Below are positions 1-6,185 of a DNA stretch of 10,812 nt, in pieces. The notes beneath the pieces are model-generated. The model was not told where the DNA came from. It worked only from the letters and a program-made list of their open reading frames with translations, and did no database searches. Each line of letters opens with the position of its first letter. Positions within the stretch are counted from its first letter, which is position 1. Made by a program: the position numbers and the translations under genes. The stretch lies in assembly GCA_947176615.1 (NCBI GenBank), contig CAMWRO010000072.1, positions 1 through 10,812 of the forward strand. Reading direction: 5' to 3'. Source of the stretch: an uncultured Porphyromonadaceae bacterium (lineage in GTDB: Bacteria; Bacteroidota; Bacteroidia; Bacteroidales; Muribaculaceae).

Positions 1-661
1 AGTCGGCCGCTGAAACCGATTGGTTGAAGTCGTTCAGCGCGGCGTGGGCTTCGGACAGCCGATGCCAGAAATCGAGGTTGAATGCGTCGAGCATTGTCAG
101 TTCCTCAAACAGTTCCACGGCGTAAGGCTCATCGTCGTTTTCTTCGGCGACACACGCGAGCTCGTAGTAAAAAGTCGGTTTATAACTGCATTTCTTGCCG
201 ATAAAGTCCCGGTTTTCTTTCAGCCATCGGTAATGTCCGACGCGCACGGCAACATTGACAAACTGTATTATTTCCTCGTCCTCGAAGTCCTCGATGCCGT
301 TGACTATGCCGGTCAGGCGGTCAACGTTGGTTTCAGGCGGTTCAGGCTCAGTCAGTGCGATGTTGAGGATGCGTGACAGCGGAATGTCCTCGACGACCTG
401 ACGGTTGGCCATCGCTGCGGCGGTATCGTTGCCGAGCATCGCATAGAAATAGGCCCGGCGCACTTTCAGCGCGTCGCTCGACGGGAAATGATGCGCGCCA
501 TAAAGAAGTACCTCCATTTTGACAAAATCATCGTTGAGGTCTGATGAGTAATCAAAAACCTCGACAAGGTCGTTTTCGTCAAAATAGTCTTCTCCCTTAT
601 GCTTGATCGCTGACTTCACGAAGCGTAGGTATAGTTCTTGGCGTTCATCTCTTTCTTCCAT
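1..661 (-). CDS. TPR-like acidic protein, C-terminus cut by window edge
   Basis: An open frame runs from an ATG at 661 to the left edge without a stop, giving 220 residues of a longer protein. The start reads MEERDERQELYLRFV and the chain is acidic (for example EDYFDENDLVEVFDYSSDLNDD and EDFEDEEII). Helical pairs typical of tetratricopeptide repeats are visible: one around residues 62-85 (SSDALKVRRAYFYAMLGND) and one around 180-215 (YAVELFEELTMLDAFNLDFWHRLSEAHAALND). There is no signal peptide, so it is probably cytoplasmic, and no catalytic motif is seen in this part. Such proteins are common in Bacteroidales and usually unnamed; TPRs generally mediate protein contacts. It lies downstream of glnS on the same strand, separated by a long hairpin that ends 29 bases before this ATG. 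I see no promoter in that gap. That the frame is coding is fairly sure; the family call is an inference. Confidence 0.8.
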   Translation of the reverse strand, partial: MEERDERQELYLRFVKSAIKHKGEDYFDENDLVEVFDYSSDLNDDFVKMEVLLYGAHHFPSSDALKVRRAYFYAMLGNDTAAAMANRQVVEDIPLSRILNIALTEPEPPETNVDRLTGIVNGIEDFEDEEIIQFVNVAVRVGHYRWLKENRDFIGKKCSYKPTFYYELACVAEENDDEPYAVELFEELTMLDAFNLDFWHRLSEAHAALNDFNQSVSAAD

Positions 662-690
662 AAGCGATTTGGTCGGTTTTAGGAGGGATA

Positions 691-735
691 AAATCGCGTC
701 CGCTGAGACAATCCATATCTCTGCGGACGCGATTT
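691..735 (-). terminator. Long hairpin after glnS, probable terminator or attenuator
   Basis: A perfect 13-bp GC-rich stem (691-703 with 723-735) continues, after one T-T mismatch, into a 4-bp stem (705-708 with 718-721) closing a 9-base loop. It begins 14 bases after the glnS stop on the minus strand and is followed by only a short T run (ATTTTATCC). Position and strength fit an intrinsic terminator for glnS. The short T run and the next gene starting 29 bases further on leave room for partial readthrough or an RNA-processing role. Confidence 0.7.
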
Positions 736-749
736 ATCGTGGAAATATG

Positions 750-2459
750 TTACTTTTTAGATACTTTCTCCCAAGTGTCTTTAAGGGCGATGGTGCGGTT
801 AAAGACGGGGTGTTCCGGTGTCGAATCGGGGTCAAGGGTGAAATATCCGATGCGCTGGAATTGGAGCGGGAGTCCCGGCTTGGCAATTTCGACGAGATAA
901 GGTTCTACCTTGACGTGGTCGACAACGCGGAGCGAGTCGGGGTTAAGCATGTCGCGGAAATCGCGGTCGGGTTCGGCTGCCGGGTTTTCGACGCTGAACA
1001 GGCGGTCATAGAGGCGCACGGTGGCATTGACGGCGTGTCCGGCCGATACCCAGTGGAGCGTTCCCTTGACCTTGCGCATACTGCCGGGAAGGCCGCTGCG
1101 GGTTTCGGGGTCATAGGTGCAGTAGATTTCCTCGATGTTGCCGTCGGCATCTTTCTTGACTCCCGTACACTTGACGATGTAGGCTCCTTTCAGGCGCACT
1201 TCTCCGTCGGGTGCGAGGCGGAAGAATTTTTTTGGCGGATTTTCCATGAAGTCTTCACGCTCGATATAGATTTCGCGCGAGAAGGGCATCTGGTGATTGC
1301 CTGTCTCGGGTGCCTCGGGGTTGTTTTCCATCTCGACCATCTCGACCTGTCCCTCGGGGTAGTTGGTGATAACCAACTTGACCGGGTTGATGACCGCCAT
1401 GCCTCGGGTCGCGACACGGTTGAGGTCGTCGCGCACGGCGTGTTCGAGCAGCGAGATGCTGTTGAGTGCCTCGTATTTGGTGTAGCCGATTGTGTCAATG
1501 AAGTTGCGGATTGACTGAGGAGTATAGCCGCGGCGGCGCATACCCGAGATTGTGGGCATACGGGGGTCGTCCCATCCTGCCACCAGTCCCTCTTTGACCA
1601 GCTGGAGGAGTTTGCGCTTCGACATGACGGTGTAGGTCAGGTTGAGACGGTTGAACTCAATCTGACGCGGGCAGTAGCTCTCGTCGGCCAACTCTTTTAC
1701 GAAATGCTCGTAAAGCGGGCGGTGAGGCACGAATTCGAGAGTACAGATGGAGTGGGTCACACCCTCGAAGTAGTCGCTCTGACCGTGGGCAAAGTCATAC
1801 ATCGGGTAGACTTTCCATGTTGTCCCGGTGCGGTGGTGGGGGTGCTTTATGATGCGGTACATGATGGGGTCGCGGAAGTGCATGTTGTCCGACGCCATGT
1901 CGATTTTGGCGCGAAGCACTCTTGCTCCTTCCTCAAATTCTCCTGCATTCATTCTCATGAACAGGTCAAGGTTTTCCTCGACCGAGCGGTTGCGGTAGGG
2001 ACTCTCGGTACCGGGAGTGGTCGGGGTGCCTTTCTGAGCGGCAATCTGTTCCGATGTCTGGTCGTCAACGTAGGCTTTTCCTTCCTTGATCATGCGCACG
2101 GCGAGGTCAAAGAGTTGGGGAAAGTAGTCAGACGCGTAATATTCTCTGTCGCCCCAGTCAAAACCGAGCCAGTGGATGTCTTCGCGGATAGAGTCTACAT
2201 ATTCCACATCTTCCTTGACGGGGTTGGTGTCGTCGAAACGGAGGTTGCAGGTTCCGCCGAATTTCTCGGCAACGCCGAAGTCCATGCAGATGGCTTTGGC
2301 GTGACCGATGTGGAGATACCCGTTGGGTTCGGGTGGGAAACGGGTGTTGAGCCGTCCGCCGTTTTTGCCGGCCTGAAGGTCATCCCACACAATCTGTTCC
2401 ACAAAGTTCAGTCCGCGCGGTTCGCGGCTATCCTGTTCGGGTGTCTGATTTTCAGCCAT
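750..2459 (-). CDS. glnS: Glutaminyl-tRNA synthetase (GlnRS)
   Basis: This cytoplasmic class I aminoacyl-tRNA synthetase charges tRNA-Gln with glutamine using ATP. The 569-residue product is close to the E. coli enzyme (about 554). The class I HIGH motif is at residues 50-53 within PPEPNGYLHIGHAKAI, and the second ATP-binding loop is VMSKR at about 278-282, the normal GlnRS variant of KMSKS. Between them lie the Rossmann-fold and acceptor-binding segments (RFDDTNPVKEDVEYVDSI, then TTWKVYPMYDFAHGQSDY, about 214-230). The C-terminal half is the beta-barrel anticodon-binding region (for example GTLHWVSAGHA). GlnRS rather than GluRS is supported by RFDDTNP and the VMSKR loop. The start ATG at 2459 gives a short, polar N-terminus before the conserved GLNFVEQIV. 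The gene follows lgt by 66 bases on the same strand with no convincing TAnnTTTG box between, so it may be read from the lgt promoter. A long hairpin follows the stop. Confidence 0.97.
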   Translation of the reverse strand: MAENQTPEQDSREPRGLNFVEQIVWDDLQAGKNGGRLNTRFPPEPNGYLHIGHAKAICMDFGVAEKFGGTCNLRFDDTNPVKEDVEYVDSIREDIHWLGFDWGDREYYASDYFPQLFDLAVRMIKEGKAYVDDQTSEQIAAQKGTPTTPGTESPYRNRSVEENLDLFMRMNAGEFEEGARVLRAKIDMASDNMHFRDPIMYRIIKHPHHRTGTTWKVYPMYDFAHGQSDYFEGVTHSICTLEFVPHRPLYEHFVKELADESYCPRQIEFNRLNLTYTVMSKRKLLQLVKEGLVAGWDDPRMPTISGMRRRGYTPQSIRNFIDTIGYTKYEALNSISLLEHAVRDDLNRVATRGMAVINPVKLVITNYPEGQVEMVEMENNPEAPETGNHQMPFSREIYIEREDFMENPPKKFFRLAPDGEVRLKGAYIVKCTGVKKDADGNIEEIYCTYDPETRSGLPGSMRKVKGTLHWVSAGHAVNATVRLYDRLFSVENPAAEPDRDFRDMLNPDSLRVVDHVKVEPYLVEIAKPGLPLQFQRIGYFTLDPDSTPEHPVFNRTIALKDTWEKVSKK

Positions 2460-2525
2460 AATCTTTTATATTGTTTTTGTTAATTTGTCATAGTTTGTTA
2501 GTAAGCAGAGGTGATCCCGGCAGGT

Positions 2526-3401
2526 TTATCTTTTCTTGGCCGGTGTCTCATCTGCAAATTTGTCGGGGAAATCAATGTGTACCCGCGGGTGGGTCATGGC
2601 ATAGATTACCAGTATGATTCCTGTAATCACAAACGGGATGCTCAGCCATTGTCCCATGTTGAGGGTCATTGTTGCCTCAAATGCCACTTGGTCGTTCTTG
2701 ATAAACTCGATGAGGATGCGGGGGAGGAAGATTCCGATGAAAAACACTCCGAAAATGAGTCCCGGACGTTCCTCGGCGTTCTTTTTCCAATACATCCACA
2801 TCAGCAGGGCAAAGAGTGCAAAGTAACAGAGGGCTTCGTAAATCTGTGTCGGGTGACAGGCCATTCCTTCATAGAGCTGATGCCATTCGGCCGACCGCAC
2901 AAACTTGAATCCCCACGGGAGGGTTGTCGCGTGGCCGAAAATTTCGGAATTCATCAGGTTTCCGAGGCGGATAAGGCCGCCGACGAGTGCGATAGGGATG
3001 ACGAGCCTGTCAAATGTCCAGATGGGGTTGCGCTTGGTCGTGAAGAATGAAAAACACAGCACGCCGATGATAATGCCTATCGTGCCGCCGTGGCTCGCAA
3101 GTCCCCCTTCCCACACACGCAGTATGCTCCACGGATCTTGGCTGTAATAGTCCCATGCATAGAAGAACACATGGCCCAACCGGGCGCCTATAATGGTTCC
3201 TGCGACGGTCCACATAAGCAATATGCCCAACCATCTTTCAGGTGCTCCTTCATGACGGAAAATCCGGGCCACAATTTCGTAACCGACGAGGAATCCCACG
3301 GCAAAAGCAAGGCTGTACCACCGCAGCGAGAATCCCCCGAGATGAAACAGCACGGGATCGGCATTCCATGTCACGAAACCTAATGTATTGAATAATTCCA
3401 T
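2526..3401 (-). CDS. lgt: Prolipoprotein diacylglyceryl transferase
   Basis: This inner-membrane enzyme transfers diacylglycerol from phosphatidylglycerol to the lipobox cysteine of prolipoproteins, the first step of lipoprotein maturation. The 291-residue product has about seven hydrophobic segments (roughly residues 23-47, 57-81, 104-121, 132-146, 188-204, 214-232, 252-270). The SHGG motif is at 103-106, whose histidine matches the essential E. coli His103. The Lgt signature GGLIRLGNLMNSEIFG is at 141-156, with conserved Arg145, Asn148 and Glu153. HPTQIYEA (183-190) and PRILIEF (227-233) are further family motifs; Arg228 should correspond to the catalytic-region arginine near E. coli 239. 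Length is normal. It diverges from a DUF695 gene and has its own candidate promoter about 33 bases upstream; glnS follows downstream on the same strand. The combination of Lgt motifs leaves little doubt. Confidence 0.97.
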   Translation of the reverse strand: MELFNTLGFVTWNADPVLFHLGGFSLRWYSLAFAVGFLVGYEIVARIFRHEGAPERWLGILLMWTVAGTIIGARLGHVFFYAWDYYSQDPWSILRVWEGGLASHGGTIGIIIGVLCFSFFTTKRNPIWTFDRLVIPIALVGGLIRLGNLMNSEIFGHATTLPWGFKFVRSAEWHQLYEGMACHPTQIYEALCYFALFALLMWMYWKKNAEERPGLIFGVFFIGIFLPRILIEFIKNDQVAFEATMTLNMGQWLSIPFVITGIILVIYAMTHPRVHIDFPDKFADETPAKKR

Positions 3402-3433
3402 TGTCGAAATGTTTTTTCAGCGTTTTGAAAGGA

Positions 3434-3441
3434 CAAATTTA
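3434..3441 (-). promoter_or_regulatory. Candidate promoter -7 box for lgt
   Basis: On the minus strand this reads TAAATTTG, an exact match to the Bacteroidetes -7 consensus TAnnTTTG, 32 bases before the lgt ATG. No TTTG lies at the expected 19-21 base distance upstream, so the -33 element is missing or degenerate. The implied 5' leader is about 25 bases. Confidence 0.5.
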
Positions 3442-3464
3442 CTCAATATTTGGAAAATTCTTTT

Positions 3465-3472
3465 TAAATTTG
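3465..3472 (+). promoter_or_regulatory. Candidate promoter -7 box for the DUF695 gene
   Basis: The plus strand reads TAAATTTG, an exact TAnnTTTG match, 20 bases before the ATG at 3493. The nearest upstream TTTG (3449-3452) is only 12 bases away, short for a -33 element. The box lies downstream of the ATG at 3388, which argues that the true start of the gene is 3493. Confidence 0.45.
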
Positions 3473-3492
3473 ATGCAAAAAGTTACGACAAC

Positions 3493-3927
3493 ATGGATAA
3501 TATAATTGAAAACGGTGAGTGGTGGACTGCTCCTGCCGAGAGTGAGGATGGCCGTCTCGTCATGGTGACAGGACGCAAGGATGTGGCTAAGTTCCGTGAA
3601 AATCCGCGATTTAGCATCAGGGTTGAAGTCACTTGGCCCTATGAAGGGCGTAACGGTATGCCCGATGTGGAGACTTCGGAACTCATGGACGAGGTTCAGG
3701 CGAGATTGATGCAGGAATTTCACAAGGACCCGGTTGCCGTATTGACAGGCATATACACGGGAGCCGATGAGCGCAACTGGATTTTCTACGCGCTCAGCAC
3801 CCATATTTTCGGACGCAAGCTCAACGAAGCTCTTGCCGACATGCCTGTTCTACCTCTCAAAATTTATTGTGAGAATGACCCGGGTTGGGAGGAATATGAC
3901 GAGATGTCAAAAGCGGAAGTCGAATAA
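3493..3927 (+). CDS. DUF695 family protein
   Basis: The 144-residue product starts MDNIIENGEWWTAPAE and matches the general pattern of DUF695. It has an N-terminal tryptophan strand followed by a charged turn (ESEDGRLVMVTGR). A central strand (FSIRVEVTWPY) with an NGMPD turn leads into an acidic helix (ETSELMDEVQARLMQEF), then VAVLTGIYTGADERNWIFYA and a C-terminal DPGWEEYDEM. The family has no established biochemical function; it often occurs alone or next to RraB-like domains in other bacteria, but no RraB part is seen here. There is no signal peptide or membrane segment, so it should be cytoplasmic. An in-frame ATG at 3388 would add 35 residues overlapping the 5' end of lgt and the intergenic region, with low-complexity hydrophobic sequence unlike DUF695, so I prefer 3493. 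It is the only plus-strand gene, divergent from lgt and convergent with the next TPR gene. Confidence 0.85.
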   Translation: MDNIIENGEWWTAPAESEDGRLVMVTGRKDVAKFRENPRFSIRVEVTWPYEGRNGMPDVETSELMDEVQARLMQEFHKDPVAVLTGIYTGADERNWIFYALSTHIFGRKLNEALADMPVLPLKIYCENDPGWEEYDEMSKAEVE

Positions 3928-3928
3928 C

Positions 3929-3944
3929 AATGCAATTATGCATT
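3929..3944. terminator. Small AT-rich hairpin between convergent genes
   Basis: A 6-bp stem (3929-3934 with 3939-3944) with a 4-base ATTA loop sits just after the DUF695 stop and overlaps the stop codon of the convergent TPR gene. On the plus strand it is followed by a T-rich run (AATTTTG). It could act as a weak terminator for DUF695, but the stem is short and AT-rich. Confidence 0.3.
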
Positions 3945-4545
3945 AATTTTGTCCGGCGAGGCTTTCAAGCAGTGTTTTGTAGGCGGGGATGGTTTCAAGT
4001 TTCTCGTTTCCGGCACTCCCCACAAGGAGGCGCATAGCTCGTGGAACAGTGTCGACATATCCCTTGCCGATGGCTGTAATGAGGTCGTTGATTGCACCCT
4101 CGTAGTCGTTCATCGCGATTAAAGCCTCTGCACGGAGTGCGTAGGATTCGCCGACTTCGGGGAGCAGCGTTGTCGCGGTTGAAAATTCGTCGGCCGCATG
4201 AGATGCGTTGCCCGATTTGAGAAACAGGCGTCCGCGCAGGTTATGGGCAAATGCGCGATAGGTTTTTTCTTTCTTGGGGATTTTGGCTACGGCACGGTTG
4301 GCATCGGCCATCGCGTCGGTATCGTTGCCGAGAGTCTCGTTTACTTTACCACGCCATGCGTAGGCAAAACCGTTGCCGGGATGCTTTTCAATCTCGGCAG
4401 AGAAATATTTCAATGCTTCTTCATTGTTTCCCAAATCAGCTGCATTCAGTCCCTGAATGAAATTATAGGTCACAGTCGGGCCTGAGCCGAAAACAGTGCC
4501 GGTAAAGAATGCCATGATGGCACAGATGAGAAATAATCGTTTCAT
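3943..4545 (-). CDS. Secreted tetratricopeptide-repeat protein
   Basis: The 200-residue product begins MKRLFLICAIMAFFTGTVFG, a standard Sec signal peptide (two basic residues, hydrophobic core, small residues near 18-21). There is no lipobox cysteine, so it is probably periplasmic rather than a lipoprotein. The mature part is made of about four TPR-like helical pairs: about 27-57 (FIQGLNAADLGNNEEALKYF), 58-93 (AYAWRGKVNETLGNDTDAMA), 96-130 (HNLRGRLFLKSGNASHAADEF) and 133-165 (SYALRAEALIAMNDYEGAIN). It then ends without another domain. The role is unknown; TPRs usually bind peptides or partner proteins. The frame stays open upstream to an ATG at 4644, but that would put 33 residues in front of the signal peptide, cover the promoter and enter the pgk terminator, so the ATG at 4545 is chosen. 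It has its own candidate promoter and follows the strong pgk terminator, so it is probably a single-gene unit. Confidence 0.88.
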   Translation of the reverse strand: MKRLFLICAIMAFFTGTVFGSGPTVTYNFIQGLNAADLGNNEEALKYFSAEIEKHPGNGFAYAWRGKVNETLGNDTDAMADANRAVAKIPKKEKTYRAFAHNLRGRLFLKSGNASHAADEFSTATTLLPEVGESYALRAEALIAMNDYEGAINDLITAIGKGYVDTVPRAMRLLVGSAGNEKLETIPAYKTLLESLAGQN

Positions 4546-4574
4546 AATGGTCGGTTGGTTTGACGGATTTTTCG

Positions 4575-4609
4575 CAAATATATTAAAATATTTTGACAAA
4601 TCCCGCAAA
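4575..4609 (-). promoter_or_regulatory. Candidate promoter for the secreted TPR gene
   Basis: On the minus strand 4582-4575 reads TATATTTG, an exact TAnnTTTG box, about 30 bases before the ATG at 4545. Two upstream TTTG motifs lie at 4597-4600 (14-base spacing) and 4606-4609 (23-base spacing). Neither is at the ideal 19-21, so the -33 assignment is uncertain. The region is very AT-rich and lies between the pgk terminator and the gene. Confidence 0.5.
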
Positions 4610-4625
4610 AATCCCGATGAAAAAT

Positions 4626-4667
4626 AAGCTGAGACTATCGGCAACGAAGTGCCGACGATCTCAGCTT
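4626..4667 (-). terminator. Strong terminator downstream of pgk
   Basis: A 9-bp stem (4626-4634 with 4659-4667), a 3x3 internal loop and a further 6-bp stem (4638-4643 with 4650-4655) close a 6-base loop. On the minus strand it is followed directly by TTATTTTTC, a proper T run, so it should end pgk transcripts. The other flank (GTTTTTATG) is also T-rich on the plus strand, so the structure could work in both directions, though no plus-strand gene runs into it here. Confidence 0.8.
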
Positions 4668-4680
4668 GTTTTTATGCACT

Positions 4681-4704
4681 ACCATTCCCTCATGGGGGAA
4701 TGGT
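4681..4704 (-). terminator. First of two hairpins after pgk
   Basis: A perfect 9-bp inverted repeat (ACCATTCCC at 4681-4689 with its complement at 4696-4704) closes a 6-base loop. It lies 14 bases after the pgk stop and about 13 bases before the stronger terminator hairpin. No T run follows it, so alone it is unlikely to terminate; it may protect the pgk mRNA 3' end or assist the second hairpin. Confidence 0.5.
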
Positions 4705-4718
4705 TCACACACTGTTTA

Positions 4719-5972
4719 TTACTTGCCGCCCTGAATGGCTGCTACGCCGGGGAGTTCCTTGCCCTCGATTGCTTCGAGAAGGGCACCGCCACCGGTTGAA
4801 ACGTAGCTCACCTTGTCGGCAAGGCCGAACTTGTTGATGCAGGCAACCGAGTCACCACCGCCAACGAGCGAGAATGCGCCGTTTTCAGTTGCTTCAACGA
4901 TAGCGTCGGCGATTGCACGGGAACCGGCAGTAAAGTTGTCAAACTCGAATACTCCGGCAGGACCGTTCCAGAGAATAGTCTTGGAAGGACGGATTGTGTC
5001 AGCGAAAGCATTGCGGGTTTTGGGGCCGGCATCAAGACCTTCCCAGCCTTCGGGAATTTCCATTACCGAGCAAACCATAGTGTTGCAGTCGTTGCTGAAT
5101 GCGTCACCGGCAACACAGTCGGTGCCGAGAACGAGATTCACGCCTTTTTCCTTGGCCTTCTTCATGATGTCGAGAGCGAGATCAAGTTTGTCAAGCTCGC
5201 AGAGTGACAGACCAACGTTGCCGCCCATAGCCTTGGCAAAAGTGTAGGTCATACCGCCGCAGAGGATGAGGTTGTCAACCTTGTCCATGAGGTTTTCGAT
5301 GATGCCGATTTTGGTCGAAACCTTTGAGCCGCCCATGATGGCGGTGAAGGGACGCTTGATGTCCTTGAGGATGTTGTCAACAGCCTGAACTTCTTTCTCC
5401 ATCAGGTATCCGAGCATCTTGTTGTCAGCGTCGAAGTAGTCAGCGATAACGGCTGTCGAGGCGTGACGGCGGTGAGCGGTACCGAATGCGTCGTTTACAT
5501 AAACGTCGGCATAGCTTGCAAGGGTCTTTGCAAATTCTTTCTGACGTTCTTTCATTTCCTTCTTGGCTGCGTCATATCCGGGGTCTTCCTTGTCGATGCC
5601 GACAGGTTTGCCTTCTTCTTCGGGATAGAAGCGGAGGTTTTCAAGCAGGAGAACGCCGCCGGGCTTGAGAGCCTTGGCCTGATCGGCTGCCTTGGCGCAA
5701 TCTTCGGCAAATTCAACTTCGGCATCAAGTGCCTTGGCAACGGCATCCTTAATCTGGCCGAGTGAGAATTTGGGGTTCACTTTGCCTTTGGGTTTGCCCA
5801 TGTGGCTCATGATGATGAGGCTGCCACCGTCGGCAAGAATCTTCTTGAGGGTGGGGAGAGCACCGCGGATGCGGGTGTCGTCGGTAATGTTACCGTTTTC
5901 ATCGAGGGGCACATTGAAGTCCACTCTGACAATTGCCTTCTTTCCGGCAAAGTTGTACTGATCGATAGTCAT
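4719..5972 (-). CDS. pgk: Phosphoglycerate kinase
   Basis: This cytoplasmic glycolytic enzyme moves phosphate between 1,3-bisphosphoglycerate and ADP to give 3-phosphoglycerate and ATP. The 417-residue product has the N-terminal PGK signature VRVDFNVPLDENGNITDDTRI (15-35, substrate Asp and Arg). SHMGKPKG (56-63) and the basic patch DAFGTAHRRHAST (161-173) bind 3-phosphoglycerate, followed by GGSKVSTKIG (214-223). The C-terminal nucleotide domain has WNGPAGVFEFDNFTAGS (335-351), GGGDSVA (371-377) and the hinge STGGGALLEAIEGKELPGVAAI (392-413). It is longer than E. coli Pgk (387) mainly because of a charged insertion at about 118-147 between ENLRFYPEEE and FAKTLASYAD, which is usual for Bacteroidetes. 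The start ATG at 5972 gives the expected MTIDQYNFAGKKAIVRVDFN. It has its own promoter region and a double-hairpin 3' end, so it is likely transcribed alone. Confidence 0.98.
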   Translation of the reverse strand: MTIDQYNFAGKKAIVRVDFNVPLDENGNITDDTRIRGALPTLKKILADGGSLIIMSHMGKPKGKVNPKFSLGQIKDAVAKALDAEVEFAEDCAKAADQAKALKPGGVLLLENLRFYPEEEGKPVGIDKEDPGYDAAKKEMKERQKEFAKTLASYADVYVNDAFGTAHRRHASTAVIADYFDADNKMLGYLMEKEVQAVDNILKDIKRPFTAIMGGSKVSTKIGIIENLMDKVDNLILCGGMTYTFAKAMGGNVGLSLCELDKLDLALDIMKKAKEKGVNLVLGTDCVAGDAFSNDCNTMVCSVMEIPEGWEGLDAGPKTRNAFADTIRPSKTILWNGPAGVFEFDNFTAGSRAIADAIVEATENGAFSLVGGGDSVACINKFGLADKVSYVSTGGGALLEAIEGKELPGVAAIQGGK

Positions 5973-6023
5973 TGATGATTGATATTTTAAGTTTTAAGAT
6001 ATGTAGTTCAAATTATTGACACG

Positions 6024-6055
6024 CAAAATTAAGGAAATCTTTCCATAATTACAAC
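6024..6055 (-). promoter_or_regulatory. Candidate promoter for pgk
   Basis: On the minus strand 6031-6024 reads TAATTTTG, an exact TAnnTTTG -7 box. GTTG at 6055-6052 lies 20 bases upstream, a 3-of-4 match to the -33 TTTG. The predicted start of transcription is near 6018, giving a leader of about 45 bases before the pgk ATG. Confidence 0.6.
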
Positions 6056-6118
6056 TAAATAATGATAAGAAATGTGACGGGTCGCGTCGCGGAAGTTGCA
6101 GTTGTTTCTACTTGCGTG

Positions 6119-6126
6119 CAAAATTA
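6119..6126 (-). promoter_or_regulatory. Second TAATTTTG box upstream of pgk
   Basis: The minus strand again reads TAATTTTG, and the 9-base word GCAAAATTA (plus strand) is shared with the box at 6024-6031, 95 bases away. No TTTG lies 19-21 bases upstream, so it is a weaker candidate for a distal pgk promoter. Apart from these boxes and the inverted repeat at 6154-6178, nothing else is evident in the 213-base gap 5973-6185. Confidence 0.25.
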
Positions 6127-6153
6127 TCCTGAAAACTTATGAGACACCTTCTT

Positions 6154-6178
6154 AGAGGTCGTTTTTAAAACGCCCTCT
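6154..6178 (-). terminator. Inverted repeat after the porin gene
   Basis: A 5-bp stem (6154-6158 with 6174-6178), one mismatch and an AT-rich inner stem (from 6160-6165 with 6067-style pairing at 6167-6172) form a hairpin 7 bases after the porin stop. There is no clear T run after it on the minus strand, so termination there is plausible but not certain. Confidence 0.4.
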
Positions 6179-6185
6179 TATAGAA

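Noticed and set aside
603..1514. Long plus-strand open frame (303 codons) opposite glnS
   Set aside because: It lies wholly within or beside the certain glnS gene on the other strand and has no recognisable family pattern; it arises from the high-GC codon bias of glnS.
1704..2483. Plus-strand open frame (259 codons) opposite the 5' half of glnS
   Set aside because: Antisense shadow of a well-supported gene, with no motif, signal peptide or promoter of its own.
2511..3050. Plus-strand open frame opposite lgt
   Set aside because: Antisense to a clear Lgt with all signature residues; no family resemblance.
3388..3492. Upstream ATG at 3388 for the DUF695 gene
   Set aside because: It overlaps the start of lgt, lies upstream of the candidate -7 box, and adds 35 residues unlike the DUF695 family.
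4546..4644. N-terminal extension of the secreted TPR protein to an ATG at 4644
   Set aside because: It would put 33 residues before a clean signal peptide and run through the promoter box and into the pgk terminator hairpin.
4813..5247. Plus-strand open frame opposite pgk
   Set aside because: Antisense shadow within pgk; no motif or promoter.
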